DNA of 64,000 bases from Comamonadaceae bacterium (GTDB lineage Bacteria > Pseudomonadota > Gammaproteobacteria > Burkholderiales > Burkholderiaceae_C). The notes beneath the pieces are model-generated. The model had not been told where the DNA came from and searched no databases. It saw only the letters and a program-made list of their open reading frames with translations. A program made the translations under genes and the position numbers. Shown in pieces: positions 43,695-53,707 of this stretch. Position 1 is the stretch's first letter, and each line of letters begins with the position of its first letter. The stretch spans positions 62,001-126,000 of the forward strand of contig CANFWV010000001.1 of the NCBI GenBank assembly GCA_947450695.1, in the 5' to 3' direction.

Positions 43695-44746
43695 TCTGCC
43701 TTTCGCGGGTCTAGTGCATCGCGCAGGGCGTCGCCCATGAAGGTCAGCAAGAGCAGCGTCATCACAAGCACTATGAAGGTGGACAGGGAGATCCACCAAG
43801 CGTCAATGTTGTTTTTGCCTTGCGACAGTAACTCGCCCAACGAAGGTGTTCCGGGCGGCACGCCAAGGCCTAAAAAATCCAATGAGGTCAAAGCCAAAAT
43901 AGCGGCGCTCATGCGAAAGGGCAAAAAAGTCACGACTGGGGTCATGCTATTGGGCAACACATGGCGAAAAATGATTTGCCACGGGCTCAAGCCCATGGCA
44001 CGCGCAGCACGCACGTAGTCCAGTTGCCGATTCCGGAGAAATTCAGCGCGTACATAGTCAGACAATCCAAGCCAGCCAAAGAGGCTGAGAAGCAACAGTA
44101 GCAAGGCAATGCTAGGGGCAAAAATGGCACTGAAAATGATCAACAAATACAGCTCTGGCATAGAACCCCAGACTTCCATGAAACGCTGGCAGACCAGGTC
44201 AACTTTGCCGCCAAAATAGCCTTGCATCGCGCCGGATAAAACGCCTAGCACTACGCCTGTAAAGGTCAAGGCCAAGGCAAACAGCACGCTGACCCGAAAA
44301 CCATAAATCAGTTGCGCCAGCAGGTCTCGACCACGGTCGTCCGTGCCCAGCCAATTGTCCCGCGTCGGCCTTGATGGATTGGGCTCCTTGGCAAAATAAT
44401 TCAATGTCTTTGGACCGTAGGGATTGGGTGCGTAAATGACCCAATTACGACCAGAACTCAGCTTGGCGCGGATGAACGGATCAAGGTAGTCGGTGGCCGT
44501 CTCAAAATCACCGCCGAAGGTTTTTTCCGGATACACCGTGAGGATCGGAAAGTAATAGTTTCCCTCGTACTTCAGTAGCAATGGCCGGTCGTTCGAGACC
44601 ACTTCAGCCAGCAGGCTGATCAACACCAGCGCGCAAAACAGCACCAAGCTGCTGAAGCCCAGATGATTCCCGCGAAAACGCCGCCAAGCCCTGCGCGATG
44701 GCGACAACGACACTGGCGCAGCGGGGGGCTTATTCGAACCGTACAC
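43691..44746 (-). CDS. yejE: Peptide ABC transporter permease (YejE-type)
   Basis: This inner-membrane permease belongs to the DppC/OppC family. It has an N-terminal transmembrane segment (LVLFCALVLISLLAEVVS), the characteristic large periplasmic insert with ENYYFPILTVYPEKTFGGDF, then five further membrane spans and the EAA-type loop ARAMGLSPWQIIFRHVLPN. That insert and the sequence YFPILTVYPEKTFGGDF match YejE-type subunits. The start is uncertain: a GTG at 44746 has GGGTGG six to eight bases upstream and begins just before the conserved SPSRRAWRRFRGN; ATGs at 44764 and 44776 are alternatives. It overlaps the yejB end. Confidence 0.87.
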   Translation of the reverse strand: MYGSNKPPAAPVSLSPSRRAWRRFRGNHLGFSSLVLFCALVLISLLAEVVSNDRPLLLKYEGNYYFPILTVYPEKTFGGDFETATDYLDPFIRAKLSSGRNWVIYAPNPYGPKTLNYFAKEPNPSRPTRDNWLGTDDRGRDLLAQLIYGFRVSVLFALALTFTGVVLGVLSGAMQGYFGGKVDLVCQRFMEVWGSMPELYLLIIFSAIFAPSIALLLLLLSLFGWLGLSDYVRAEFLRNRQLDYVRAARAMGLSPWQIIFRHVLPNSMTPVVTFLPFRMSAAILALTSLDFLGLGVPPGTPSLGELLSQGKNNIDAWWISLSTFIVLVMTLLLLTFMGDALRDALDPRKAE

Positions 44747-45764
44747 GCGGATCCACCCAGACATAACAAAGATCACTGAGCAGCTTGGTCAACAAGCCAA
44801 TCAGCGTAAAAAAGTACAGCGTGCCCAGCACCACCGGGTAGTCACGGCGAATCACGCTTTCATAACTCAGCAAGCCCAGGCCGTCGAGCGAAAAAAGCGT
44901 TTCGATCAGCAACGATCCCGTGAAAAAAGCCCCGACAAAGGCCGCTGGAAAACCAGTGATGATGGGAATCAGCGCATTCCGAAAAACGTGTTTATAAAGC
45001 ACCTGCCGCTCAGCCAGACCCTTGGCACGCGCGGTCACGACATATTGCTTGCGAATCTCTTCGAGAAAAGCGTTTTTAGTCAAGATCGCGGTGACGGCAA
45101 AGCTGCCCAACACCATCGCCGTGACCGGCAAGGCGATATGCCAAAGGTAGTCCACCACGCGAGCCGCCCAGCTCATCTCGTCCCAGTTGCTCGAGGTCAA
45201 TCCACGTAGAGGAAACCACTGCAGTTGCCCACCAAAAACCACCAACAATACGACGCCCAACACAAAGCCTGGAATCGCATAACCAACCAGCACCAACAAG
45301 GTCGTGATGAGGTCAAACTGAGACCCTGCGCGCACGGCCTTGGCAACGCCCAGCGGCACCGCCACCAGATAGCTGATGAGGAAGGTCCACAAGCCGAGAC
45401 TGATGGACACTGGCAGCTTTTCAATGATCAGCTGCGAGACGTCTTTATTTTGAAAAAAGCTCTTGCCCAAATCAAAACGGGCGAACTGCCCGAGCATTTG
45501 AAAGAAACGTTCATGGGCTGGTTTGTCAAAGCCATACAGCGCTTTGATCTGCTCAATGCGCTTTGGGTCGACGCCCTGCGCCCCACGGTAACTGAAGCCG
45601 CCACCTTCAGCGCCACCGCCGCCAGCCGCGCCAGCTTTGGCCTCTGCCAGATACTGTTCAACCGGCCCACCCGGCACAAACTGTACGACAGCGAAGGTGA
45701 TAATCAAAACGCCCAACAAGGTCGGCACCATGAGCAGCACGCGCTTAAGAATATATGCCAGCAT
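44730..45764 (-). CDS. yejB: Peptide ABC transporter permease (YejB-type)
   Basis: This 344-residue permease of the DppB/OppB family starts at 45764 ([20 protein letters not shown]), where its ATG overlaps the yejA stop (TGATG); the ORF start at 45779 is inside yejA. A Gly/Ala-rich insert (about 42-62, GAAGGGGAEGGGF) lies in the first periplasmic loop, a feature of YejB subunits. The EAA loop reads ARAKGLAERQVLYKHVFRNALIP (about 240-262). It should pair with the YejE-type permease to form the channel. Confidence 0.88.
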   Translation of the reverse strand: MLAYILKRVLLMVPTLLGVLIITFAVVQFVPGGPVEQYLAEAKAGAAGGGGAEGGGFSYRGAQGVDPKRIEQIKALYGFDKPAHERFFQMLGQFARFDLGKSFFQNKDVSQLIIEKLPVSISLGLWTFLISYLVAVPLGVAKAVRAGSQFDLITTLLVLVGYAIPGFVLGVVLLVVFGGQLQWFPLRGLTSSNWDEMSWAARVVDYLWHIALPVTAMVLGSFAVTAILTKNAFLEEIRKQYVVTARAKGLAERQVLYKHVFRNALIPIITGFPAAFVGAFFTGSLLIETLFSLDGLGLLSYESVIRRDYPVVLGTLYFFTLIGLLTKLLSDLCYVWVDPRVRFE

Positions 45765-47581
45765 CAGCGTGCCCACCAAGTGAAAATTGCCCAGCCTTCG
45801 CCAGTCGAGTAATCCGGGGGCTGCACAGGCCGTGCCAAACGCCAGTCATTGAAAGCCATACGGTGTGTAGAAGCCGTCCACTGAGGAATGAGGTAGTGAC
45901 TGTGGCTGATGACGCGGTCGAGCGCGCGGCAAGCGGGCAATAGATCGGCCTTGGTTTTAGCGCTGGTCATGCGCGCAATGATCGCATCGACCACCGGGCT
46001 GCTGACACCCGCCATGTTTCCCGAGTCTTCCATCACAGCGGCTTTGCTGCCGAACATCTCCGCATACTCTTGCCCAGGATTGTGCGTACCGCCATAGGCC
46101 AGCGAAATAATATCGAACTCAAACTTACTCAAACGTTGTTGATACAGCGCGAAATCGACAGCTCGGTAGTTCAGCTGAATCCCGAGTTTTTCAAGGTTGC
46201 GCGCCCACGGCGCCACAATGCGAGCGCCGCCTTCGTTGCTGTCTAGGTATTCAATCACCATGGCTTCACCACCGCTGTTGCGCAATACGCCACCCTGAAT
46301 GCGCCAGCCCGCTTCGGCCAACAAGTCGCGCGCACGGCGCAGATTAGCGCGCAAATTACGCTCGCCATCGGTGCGCGGCGGCACAAACATAGGCCCGAAT
46401 ACAGCGCCGGGAAGCTGCTGTCGCCACGGCGACAAAATGGTCAGTTCTTGTGCGCCGGGCAGATCGCTGGCTTGGCAATCGGTATTGCCAAACAAGCCAA
46501 CAACACGCTGGTAAGCGCTGTAGAACATCTGCCGGTTCATCCATTCGTAATCAATCGCCAAACCTAGGGCTTCGCGAACACGGACATCCTTGAACTTGTC
46601 ACGCCGCACATTGACAACGTAGCTTTGAAAACCCGACGGCAGACGATGTTTGAATTCGCCCTTTACCAACTCGCCCGAATCAAAGCGTTTACCGTTAACG
46701 CGGCGGGCCCAGTCACCGGCTGAAAAGAAGCGCATGAGGTCAAATTCACCCGCCTTCAGCGCTTCCAATTTCGCCGTGTTGTCTTTGTAAATTTTGACGA
46801 TAATGCGGTCAAAGTTGACCATGCCGCGGCGCACGTTCAGGTCTTTGGCCCAGTAGGCCGGGTCACGCACATACGTGATGTCTTTGCCAAAGCGCACAGG
46901 CCCTATTTTGTAAGGGCCACTGCCAATGGGAATGTCCATCACGACCGAGTCAAAGCGTTTGGGCTGACCACCGTCCATCCCCCAGCTGTGACTGAAAACA
47001 GGCAAGCCGCCCACGGTCAGGGGCAGTTCGCGGTTTGGTTTTTTGAAGCGGTAGCGCAGCCGGCGTTCTCCCAGCACGTCAAGGCCTGCCACGTCTTCGA
47101 GCAGCGTCTTGTAAGCCGGTGACGAGTAAGGCCCCATGAGCATGTCGAAAGTGTGCTTCACATCAGCGGCAAGCACCGGCTCACCATTGTGAAATCGGGC
47201 TTCAGGGCGCAGCACAAAGGTGGCGCTCAAACCATCAGTAGCCACAGTCACGTCTTCGGCCAGCAGGCCGTAACCGGCTGCGGTTTCGTCAAGTGAGCCG
47301 ACCAGCAAGCTGTCAAACATCAGATCGGTTAGGTAGGCCGGCGCACTGCCCTTAATAGTGAACGGGTTGTATTTGTCAAATGTGGAGCTGCGCAGGTTGC
47401 TCACCAAGCGCAGATCACCGCCCTTGGGTGCTGCCGGGTTGACATAGTCAAAATGTCTGAAGTCGGCTGGGTATTTGAGGTCTCCCCAAAGCGCGTAGCC
47501 ATAGCCTGACCAAGCTGGCGCACTGATGCCAAGGCCCAAAGCCAGGGAAAGAACAACAGCAAAAACTCGCAGACATCGCAT
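45764..47581 (-). CDS. yejA: Extracellular peptide-binding protein (YejA-type)
   Basis: This 605-residue periplasmic solute-binding protein of family SBP_bac_5 has a Sec signal peptide ([20 protein letters not shown], then APAWSG) without a lipobox cysteine. The mature part opens with [20 protein letters not shown] and [11 protein letters not shown], characteristic of YejA-like proteins, and contains [20 protein letters not shown] (about 335-355). It delivers oligopeptides to YejBEF. It is the first gene of the operon, divergent from fabI over 77 bases that include a small hairpin. Confidence 0.9.
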   Translation of the reverse strand: MRCLRVFAVVLSLALGLGISAPAWSGYGYALWGDLKYPADFRHFDYVNPAAPKGGDLRLVSNLRSSTFDKYNPFTIKGSAPAYLTDLMFDSLLVGSLDETAAGYGLLAEDVTVATDGLSATFVLRPEARFHNGEPVLAADVKHTFDMLMGPYSSPAYKTLLEDVAGLDVLGERRLRYRFKKPNRELPLTVGGLPVFSHSWGMDGGQPKRFDSVVMDIPIGSGPYKIGPVRFGKDITYVRDPAYWAKDLNVRRGMVNFDRIIVKIYKDNTAKLEALKAGEFDLMRFFSAGDWARRVNGKRFDSGELVKGEFKHRLPSGFQSYVVNVRRDKFKDVRVREALGLAIDYEWMNRQMFYSAYQRVVGLFGNTDCQASDLPGAQELTILSPWRQQLPGAVFGPMFVPPRTDGERNLRANLRRARDLLAEAGWRIQGGVLRNSGGEAMVIEYLDSNEGGARIVAPWARNLEKLGIQLNYRAVDFALYQQRLSKFEFDIISLAYGGTHNPGQEYAEMFGSKAAVMEDSGNMAGVSSPVVDAIIARMTSAKTKADLLPACRALDRVISHSHYLIPQWTASTHRMAFNDWRLARPVQPPDYSTGEGWAIFTWWAR

Positions 47582-47608
47582 GCGACAATTCTGCCTTAAC
47601 TATCCATC

Positions 47609-47625
47609 CCGTTCTCGGCGAACGG
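47609..47625. other. Small hairpin in the yejA-fabI divergent region
   Basis: CCGTTC-TCGGC-GAACGG is a perfect six-base-pair stem, 34 bases before the fabI ATG and 28 bases upstream of yejA. It may be a leader hairpin, an operator or a remnant of a dispersed repeat; nothing distinguishes these. Confidence 0.3.
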
Positions 47626-47658
47626 ACACGGCGGACAAACCTTCAGAGGAATAAGAAC

Positions 47659-48456
47659 ATGGGATTTTTGACTGGCAAGAAACTGCTAATCACCGGCGTA
47701 CTGTCAAACCGCTCGATCGCTTACGGGATCGCTAAGGCCTGCCATGCACAAGGCGCTGAGCTGGCCTTCAGCTATGTCGGTGAGCGCTTCAAGGACCGCA
47801 TCACCGAATTTGCAGCCGACTTCAATTCCAAACTGATCTTTGATTGCGATGTCGGTGACGACGCACAAATCGACAAGTTGTTCTCTGAACTGTCCGCCCA
47901 CTGGCCGACCTTCGACGGCTTTGTTCACTCTATTGGCTTCGCGCCACGCGAATCGATTGCCGGCGACTTTCTAGAAGGTTTGTCGCGCGAAGGTTTCAAG
48001 GTCGCGCACGACATCAGTGCCTATAGCTTTCCTGCCATGGCCAAAGCCGCCCTGCCCTACCTCAACAAAAAATCAGCCCTGCTGACGCTGACGTACTTGG
48101 GTGCGCTGCGGGTGCTGCCGAACTACAACACGATGGGTTTGGCCAAAGCCAGCCTGGAGGCCTCCGTGCGCTACATGGCTGAGTCTATGGGTCCCAAGGG
48201 CATGCGTGTCAACGGCATCAGTGCCGGACCGATCAAAACGCTGGCGGCCAGTGGCATTGCCGGCTTTGGCAAAATTCTGGGCGCAGTGGCAGCGGCATCA
48301 CCGATCCGCCGCAACGTGACGATTGATGAAGTCGGCAATGTCGCAGCGTTCCTGATGAGCGATTTGGCCAGTGGCGTGACGGCCGAAATCACCTACGTCG
48401 ATGGCGGCTTTAGCCATGTTGTGGGCGGCATTGCGGAACCCGTCGAAGCCAGCTAA
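47659..48456 (+). CDS. fabI: NADH-dependent enoyl-ACP reductase FabI
   Basis: FabI catalyses the last reduction of each fatty-acid elongation cycle. The 265-residue protein shows the divergent SDR cofactor motif ([20 protein letters not shown], about 14-33) and the catalytic Tyr-x6-Lys in [18 protein letters not shown] (about 156-163). The second active-site tyrosine precedes it in [19 protein letters not shown] precedes the ATG. Length agrees with E. coli FabI (262). The Lig E-type ligase gene starts seven bases downstream. Confidence 0.96.
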   Translation: MGFLTGKKLLITGVLSNRSIAYGIAKACHAQGAELAFSYVGERFKDRITEFAADFNSKLIFDCDVGDDAQIDKLFSELSAHWPTFDGFVHSIGFAPRESIAGDFLEGLSREGFKVAHDISAYSFPAMAKAALPYLNKKSALLTLTYLGALRVLPNYNTMGLAKASLEASVRYMAESMGPKGMRVNGISAGPIKTLAASGIAGFGKILGAVAAASPIRRNVTIDEVGNVAAFLMSDLASGVTAEITYVDGGFSHVVGGIAEPVEAS

Positions 48457-48462
48457 TCCGGC

Positions 48463-49398
48463 ATGGAGTGCCGCCTCACCGCCATCGCCCGCCTAGTCAA
48501 GGCGGGTTTAGCTTGGCTGAGGTTGCCGTCCCTTTGCTTGGCTTTAGCCCTGGTGCTAGGACACGCTTTACCGCTTCGCGCAGCCGACAACAATCCGCCA
48601 TTGATGCTGGCCAAGGTGTATCACCCTGGCATTGACTTACAAGACTATTGGGTCAGTGAAAAGTACGACGGTATGCGCGGTTACTGGGATGGCCAGAAAC
48701 TACTGACTCGCGGTGGTGAGTCCATCTTTGCACCGGCGTGGTTTACCGCGAATTGGCCTGATGTCCCCATGGACGGTGAGCTCTGGGCTGGCCGCGGAGA
48801 GTTTCAGCAAGTTGTGTCAACCGTGCGCAAACTCAAGCCAGACGACGATGCCTGGCTCAACATTCGTTTCATGGTGTTTGACTTGCCGGATCATGGCGGT
48901 ACTTTCACGCAGCGCATTCCGGCGCTTAACAACGTTGTCTTAAAAATCAACCAAGCCTGGGTCCAGGCTGTGCCGCAATGGAAGGTGGCCACTCATCTGG
49001 CACTGAGCAAAATGCTAACCCAGCTTGTGAAGGCGAAAGGCGAAGGCTTGATGCTGCACCGTGGAGCATCCCTTTACCTAGGCACCCGCACCGATGACTT
49101 GCTGAAAGTCAAAACCCACGAGGATGCCGAAGCACGGGTGGTTGGACACCTGCCCGGAAAAGGCAAATATGCCGGCGCGCTGGGCGCCTTGTTGGTCGAG
49201 ATGCCCGCGTTGCCGGGACATAATCCGATTCGCTTCAAAATAGGCACAGGCCTGAGCGATGCCGAGCGCAAAGACCCGCCGCCTATTGGCACGACGGTGA
49301 CCTATCGGTTCAGGGGATTCAACGACAGCGGCATTCCGCGTTTTGCCAGCTTCATGCGCATCCGAAATGACTTAGACGCCGTTAAACCGACGCCATAG
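48463..49398 (+). CDS. ligE: Periplasmic ATP-dependent DNA ligase (Lig E type)
   Basis: This 311-residue minimal ATP-dependent DNA ligase has an N-terminal signal peptide (LRLPSLCLALALVLGHALPL, then RAAD), so it is likely exported, the mark of the Lig E group. The nucleotidyltransferase domain has the AMP-accepting lysine in EKYDGMRGYW (about residue 67), motif III DGELWAGRGEF (about 107), motif IV KGEGLMLHRG (about 190) and motif V LLKVKTHEDAEA. An OB-fold follows, ending TYRFRGFNDSGIPRFASF. Lig E has been linked to extracellular DNA, biofilm and competence in Neisseria. It seals nicked duplex DNA in the family. Confidence 0.9.
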   Translation: MECRLTAIARLVKAGLAWLRLPSLCLALALVLGHALPLRAADNNPPLMLAKVYHPGIDLQDYWVSEKYDGMRGYWDGQKLLTRGGESIFAPAWFTANWPDVPMDGELWAGRGEFQQVVSTVRKLKPDDDAWLNIRFMVFDLPDHGGTFTQRIPALNNVVLKINQAWVQAVPQWKVATHLALSKMLTQLVKAKGEGLMLHRGASLYLGTRTDDLLKVKTHEDAEARVVGHLPGKGKYAGALGALLVEMPALPGHNPIRFKIGTGLSDAERKDPPPIGTTVTYRFRGFNDSGIPRFASFMRIRNDLDAVKPTP

Positions 49399-49406
49399 AT
49401 CAGCCC

Positions 49407-51695
49407 TCAACGCTTCACGCAGTCAGCGTAGTAACGCTTCTTACCTTTGGCGTCTTCTTGCTCGACCAAGCCGTGAATATCGGTTTCAAAGCCCGGGCAC
49501 TGGCTGTTGAACTCACGGGCGAACTTCAGGTAATCCACAATCTTTTTGTTGAATACTTCACCCGGAATCAGCAATGGAATACCCGGTGGGTAAGGCGTCA
49601 CCAAGCCGACCGTGATGCGACCTTCCAAGTGATCAATCTCAACGCGCTCGGTGGTGCGGTGCGCGATGTGCGCATAGGCATCGCTCGGCTTCATCGCTGG
49701 GGTCAGGTCGCTCAAATAGACCTCGGTGGTCAAACGCGCAATGTCGTACTTGGCGTACTGCGCGTGAATGTGTTGACATAAATCAGAGAGTCCCATCTTT
49801 TCGTACTTGGGGTACTTCTGGCAAAACTCTGGCAAGACACGCCACATCGGCTGGTTTTTGTCGTAGTCGTCCTTGAACTGTTGTAGCGCCGTCAGCAGCG
49901 TGTTCCAGCGGCCTTTGGTGATGCCGATGGTGAACATGATGAAGAAGCTGTAAAGCCCTGTTTTTTCAACGATCACGCCATGCTCGGCCAAAAACTTGGT
50001 GACGATGCTGGCCGGAATGCCGGTCTTGGCGAACTTGCCGTTCAGGTCCATGCCTGGCGTGACGATGGTCGACTTGATCGGGTCCAGCATGTTGAAGCCG
50101 GTCGCCATCTGGCCAAAGCCGTGCCAGTTGTTGGCGCCGTTTTTAGCCGTCTTCGCGCTGCGTGATTCGCCCTTGATGATCCAGTCCTTGGCCTCGCCAA
50201 TGCCTTCTTCCACTAGTTTGTCGGGGCCCCAAACCTTGAACCACCAGTCGTCGCCGTATTCAAGGTCAATCTTGCGCATGGCACGACGGAAGTCCAGCGC
50301 TTCAGCAATACTTTCTTCGACCAAGGCGGTACCGCCGGGCGGTTCCATCATGGCCGCAGCCACGTCGCAACTGGCAATGATGCTGTACTGCGGCGAGGTC
50401 GAGGTGTGCATCAGGTAAGCCTCGTTGAAGAGGTGCCTGTCAAGCTTGGTCTTTTGGGAGTCCTGCACCAGTACGTGGCTGGCCTGGCTGATACCGGCCA
50501 GCAGTTTGTGAATCGACTGCGTTGAATACACCACCGCTTCTTTTGGGCGAATGCGATTTTTCCCCATGGCGTGGTAGGTGCCGTAGAAAGGGTGGAAAGC
50601 GGCATGGGGTAACCACGCCTCGTCAAAGTGCAGGTTGTCGATGTAGCCGTCCAACATGCCCTTGATGGTCTCGGTGTTGTACAAAACGCCGTCATAGGTG
50701 GACTGCGTCAACGTCAATACGCGCGGTTTGACCTTGCTCGCATCAACACCCTTAAGCAGCGGATTCGCAGCGATTTTGGCGCGGATGGCCTCGGGCTCAA
50801 ACTCGCTTTGTGGAATCGGGCCAATGATGCCGAAGTGATTCCGAGTTGGCTTCAAAAATACCGGGATCGCGCCCGTCATGATGATGGCGTGCAAGATCGA
50901 CTTGTGGCAATTGCGGTCAACCACGACCACGTCGCCGGGCGCAACGGTGTGATGCCAAACGATCTTGTTGCTGGTAGAGGTGCCGTTGGTGACGAAGAAG
51001 CAATGATCTGCATTGAAAATGCGCGCTGCATTGCGCTCGCTGGCGCCGATTGCACCGTCATGGTCGAGCAACTGACCGAGCTCTTCAACCGCGTTGCAAA
51101 CGTCGGCGCGCAACATGTTTTCACCAAAAAACTGGTGGAACATCTGGCCCACCGGGCTCTTCAAAAACGCCACGCCACCCGAGTGCCCAGGGCAATGCCA
51201 AGAATAAGAACCGTCTTCAGCGTAGTCGAGCAAAGCTTTAAAAAACGGTGGCTGCACCCCTTCCAAATAACTTTTAGCTTCCCGAATGATGTGACGAGCC
51301 ACAAACTCAGGCGTGTCCTCAAACATGTGAATGAAGCCATGCAATTCACGCAAGATATCATTCGGAATGTGGCGCGAGGTTTTGGTCTCGCCGTACACAT
51401 AGATCGGCACATCCAAATTCTTGCGACGCACTTCAGCGATGAAATGACGCAAATCGAGGACCGCGGGGTCAAGATCGGGGCCTGGTGTGAACTCTTCATC
51501 GTCAATAGACAAGATGAATGCACTGGCTCGGCTTTGCTGTTGAGCAAACTGCGACAAGTCACCGTAACTGGTCACGCCCAAAACTTCAAAGCCTTCGGTT
51601 TCAATGGCTTGCGCCAGCGCGCGAATCCCCAGACCAGAGGTGTTTTCAGAGCGGAAGTCTTCGTCAATGATGACAATGGGGAAGCGAAATTTCAT
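49407..51695 (-). CDS. PLP-dependent Orn/Lys/Arg decarboxylase
   Basis: This 762-residue fold-type I PLP decarboxylase of the AdiA/LdcC/SpeF family has an N-terminal receiver-like wing domain (about 1-130, IVIIDEDFRSENTSGLG). The catalytic core has SWHCPGHSGG (about 182), TNGTSTSNKIV, HFDEAWLPHAAFHPFYG and the PLP lysine in YSTQSIHKLLAGISQAS (about 390-406), then a C-terminal domain. Such enzymes make agmatine, cadaverine or putrescine for polyamine supply or acid resistance. The substrate cannot be read reliably from sequence. The long plus-strand ORF opposite (50628-51725) is a shadow. Confidence 0.92.
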   Translation of the reverse strand: MKFRFPIVIIDEDFRSENTSGLGIRALAQAIETEGFEVLGVTSYGDLSQFAQQQSRASAFILSIDDEEFTPGPDLDPAVLDLRHFIAEVRRKNLDVPIYVYGETKTSRHIPNDILRELHGFIHMFEDTPEFVARHIIREAKSYLEGVQPPFFKALLDYAEDGSYSWHCPGHSGGVAFLKSPVGQMFHQFFGENMLRADVCNAVEELGQLLDHDGAIGASERNAARIFNADHCFFVTNGTSTSNKIVWHHTVAPGDVVVVDRNCHKSILHAIIMTGAIPVFLKPTRNHFGIIGPIPQSEFEPEAIRAKIAANPLLKGVDASKVKPRVLTLTQSTYDGVLYNTETIKGMLDGYIDNLHFDEAWLPHAAFHPFYGTYHAMGKNRIRPKEAVVYSTQSIHKLLAGISQASHVLVQDSQKTKLDRHLFNEAYLMHTSTSPQYSIIASCDVAAAMMEPPGGTALVEESIAEALDFRRAMRKIDLEYGDDWWFKVWGPDKLVEEGIGEAKDWIIKGESRSAKTAKNGANNWHGFGQMATGFNMLDPIKSTIVTPGMDLNGKFAKTGIPASIVTKFLAEHGVIVEKTGLYSFFIMFTIGITKGRWNTLLTALQQFKDDYDKNQPMWRVLPEFCQKYPKYEKMGLSDLCQHIHAQYAKYDIARLTTEVYLSDLTPAMKPSDAYAHIAHRTTERVEIDHLEGRITVGLVTPYPPGIPLLIPGEVFNKKIVDYLKFAREFNSQCPGFETDIHGLVEQEDAKGKKRYYADCVKR

Positions 51696-51834
51696 GGTGT
51701 GCGCGGCGCTGAAAGCCTAATCTGAGAATTGCGGTAACGGGTAAAAGGGCAAAGTGTACGGAATTAATGCCCCGCCCTTTCGCCCATCTTCCCTTTTGCT
51801 TCAAAATAAGACTCAACTTAATAGGAGATAAGCC

Positions 51835-52269
51835 ATGACAGAAGCAACCATTTGGTGGCTACTCGCGGGCGGTGCGGTGGTCGCGGAACTGCTGACAGGC
51901 ACTTTTTCCCTGCTCATGATCAGCATCGCGATGGTCGCCGGCGCTTTGTCCGCGCATGCCGGAGCTGACTCTATTGTTCAAGTGGTGCTCGCTTCAGTCA
52001 TTGGCGGCGGCTCAGTAGTGGCCTGCTATTTTATTAAAAAGTATCGCAAAACCGAACAGCCCAAAGACAGCAATGAAGGCCTGAATCTCGACATTGGTGA
52101 AACCGTGATGGTCGACGGCTGGAATCCTGACGGCACGGCAAACGTCTGGTATCGCGGCGCCAACTGGACGGTCATTCGTCGCTCAGGCGAACCGGCGGCC
52201 GGCGGCGCTCATCGAGTTGCAGAGGTCATCGGTACGCGTTTACGCGTTGAAAAGATCCCTACAGCCTGA
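51835..52269 (+). CDS. NfeD family membrane protein
   Basis: This 144-residue protein has two hydrophobic segments (TIWWLLAGGAVVAELLTGTFS; SIVQVVLASVIGGGSVVACYF) and a C-terminal OB-fold NfeD domain (DIGETVMVDGWNPDGTANVWYRGANW). NfeD proteins are encoded next to SPFH/stomatin partners, as here with the gene 76 bases downstream, and probably form a membrane microdomain complex for membrane quality control. This is the short form without the ClpP-class protease domain. AGGAGA precedes the ATG. Confidence 0.9.
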   Translation: MTEATIWWLLAGGAVVAELLTGTFSLLMISIAMVAGALSAHAGADSIVQVVLASVIGGGSVVACYFIKKYRKTEQPKDSNEGLNLDIGETVMVDGWNPDGTANVWYRGANWTVIRRSGEPAAGGAHRVAEVIGTRLRVEKIPTA

Positions 52270-52345
52270 TATGTGTTTAACTTAGATGTAATTTCAGTAT
52301 CAGACCTAGCTTTTCACAGCACTATAGAACACACAGAAAGACTCC

Positions 52346-53263
52346 ATGGAAATTGCAATTATCATCTTGGTCATCGCCCTGATCTTCATCACCCGATCCA
52401 TCAAAGTGGTCCCCCAGCAAAACTCTTGGGTCGTTGAAAGACTCGGTAAATTCCATATGGCGCTCACCCCTGGACTGAATTTTTTAGTGCCCTTCATTGA
52501 CCGCGTGGCCTACAAACACAGCCTGAAAGAAATCCCGCTGGATGTGCCAAGCCAGATCTGTATCACGCGCGACAACACCCAACTGCAAGTCGACGGTATC
52601 TTGTACTTTCAAGTCACAGACCCGATCCGTGCCAGCTATGGCTCGTCCAACTACATCATGGCCGTCACCCAACTGGCACAGACCTCGCTGCGCAGCGTGA
52701 TCGGCAAGCTCGAACTCGACAAGACTTTTGAAGAACGCAACATCATCAATGCGCAAGTGGTCGCGGCCATCGACGAAGCCGCCTTGAACTGGGGCGTGAA
52801 GGTTCTGCGCTACGAGATCAAAGACTTGACGCCGCCGAAAGAAATCTTACTGGCCATGCAGTCTCAGATCACTGCTGAACGTGAAAAACGCGCCTTGATC
52901 GCCGCTTCAGAAGGTCGTCGCCAAGAGCAAATCAACATAGCCACCGGTGAACGCGAAGCCTTCATTGCCCGCTCCGAAGGTGCAAAACTCGCGGCCATCA
53001 ACAATGCGCAAGGTGAAGCTGGGGCGATCACCGCGGTGGCTGACGCAACCGCGCTGGCTATTGAGCGCGTTGCTGCAGCCATTCGCCAGCCCGGCGGCGA
53101 AATGGCCGTGCAACTGAAGGTCGCTGAAAAAGCGGTTGAAGCCTACGCCAAAGTCGCCAGCCAAGCCAAAACCACGCTGATTGTCCCGAGCAATATGACC
53201 GAAGTGTCCAGCCTCATTACCTCTGCCATGACCATGTTGCAAGTCAACAAGGCTGCACCTTAA
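52346..53263 (+). CDS. qmcA: SPFH/stomatin-like membrane protein (QmcA-type)
   Basis: This 305-residue protein has one N-terminal transmembrane segment (MEIAIIILVIALIFITRSI) followed by the SPFH/band 7 domain (VVPQQNSWVVERLGKFHMAL, then LTPGLNFLVPFIDRV) and a C-terminal coiled-coil (TAEREKRALIAASEGRRQEQ). It matches the QmcA/stomatin subgroup, which forms large rings in the inner membrane and, in E. coli, interacts with FtsH-type proteolysis. The upstream NfeD gene is its usual partner. Confidence 0.92.
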   Translation: MEIAIIILVIALIFITRSIKVVPQQNSWVVERLGKFHMALTPGLNFLVPFIDRVAYKHSLKEIPLDVPSQICITRDNTQLQVDGILYFQVTDPIRASYGSSNYIMAVTQLAQTSLRSVIGKLELDKTFEERNIINAQVVAAIDEAALNWGVKVLRYEIKDLTPPKEILLAMQSQITAEREKRALIAASEGRRQEQINIATGEREAFIARSEGAKLAAINNAQGEAGAITAVADATALAIERVAAAIRQPGGEMAVQLKVAEKAVEAYAKVASQAKTTLIVPSNMTEVSSLITSAMTMLQVNKAAP

Positions 53264-53267
53264 AACC

Positions 53268-53642
53268 ATGACGACCTTGAATGTTTTGGGCAGTCCGCTG
53301 GTGCCCTGCTCTTACGATCCGTTGACCGGCTACTTCCGGGACGGCTGTTGCGAGACAGACGAAACAGACGCAGGTTCACACCTGGTTTGCGCTCGAATGA
53401 CGCAAGCCTTTCTTGATTTTTCAGTCGCTCATGGCAACGACTTGGTCACCCCCAAGCCGCAGTGGCGCTTTGCAGGACTCAAAGCTGGCGACCGTTGGTG
53501 CCTCTGCGTCAATCGCTGGAAGGAAGCGTTGGCAGCCGGCGTTGCGCCGCCGGTCATCTTGGAGTGCACGCATGCCTACGCCACCAAGGTGGTAAGCCTG
53601 CAAGCCCTTGAAAGCCACGCATTTAGGGGCGAACTTCAATAA
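53268..53642 (+). CDS. DUF2237 family protein
   Basis: This 124-residue protein begins MTTLNVLGSPLVPCSYDPLTGYFRDG and keeps the family landmarks: the TGYFRDGCC motif, GSHLVCARMT, PQWRFAGLKAGDRWCLCVNRWKEA and a final ECTHAYATKVVSL. The family is small, cysteine-containing and of unknown function; conserved Cys, His and Trp residues suggest metal or cofactor binding, but that is inference. It starts four bases after the stomatin-like gene and is probably in the same transcript. tRNA-Ser lies 65 bases downstream. Confidence 0.85.
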   Translation: MTTLNVLGSPLVPCSYDPLTGYFRDGCCETDETDAGSHLVCARMTQAFLDFSVAHGNDLVTPKPQWRFAGLKAGDRWCLCVNRWKEALAAGVAPPVILECTHAYATKVVSLQALESHAFRGELQ

Positions 53643-53689
53643 TTAGGTTCGAGTCCGTCAACATTCATCTGCAGTGACTATTCCACTGC

Positions 53690-53695
53690 TAGAAT
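53690..53695 (+). promoter_or_regulatory. Possible -10 element of the tRNA-Ser gene
   Basis: TAGAAT matches the sigma-70 -10 consensus at five of six positions, 13 bases before the mature tRNA 5' end. No clear -35 is present 16-18 bases upstream, so the promoter is tentative. Confidence 0.4.
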
Positions 53696-53707
53696 GTGAG
53701 GCTTCGC

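Noticed and set aside
50628-51725. 365-codon plus-strand ORF
   Set aside because: It is antisense to the PLP decarboxylase, with no recognisable protein features.
51796-51823. TTGCTT-N16-TTAATA as a promoter for nfeD
   Set aside because: The predicted start would fall after the AGGAGA ribosome site, leaving no usable leader.
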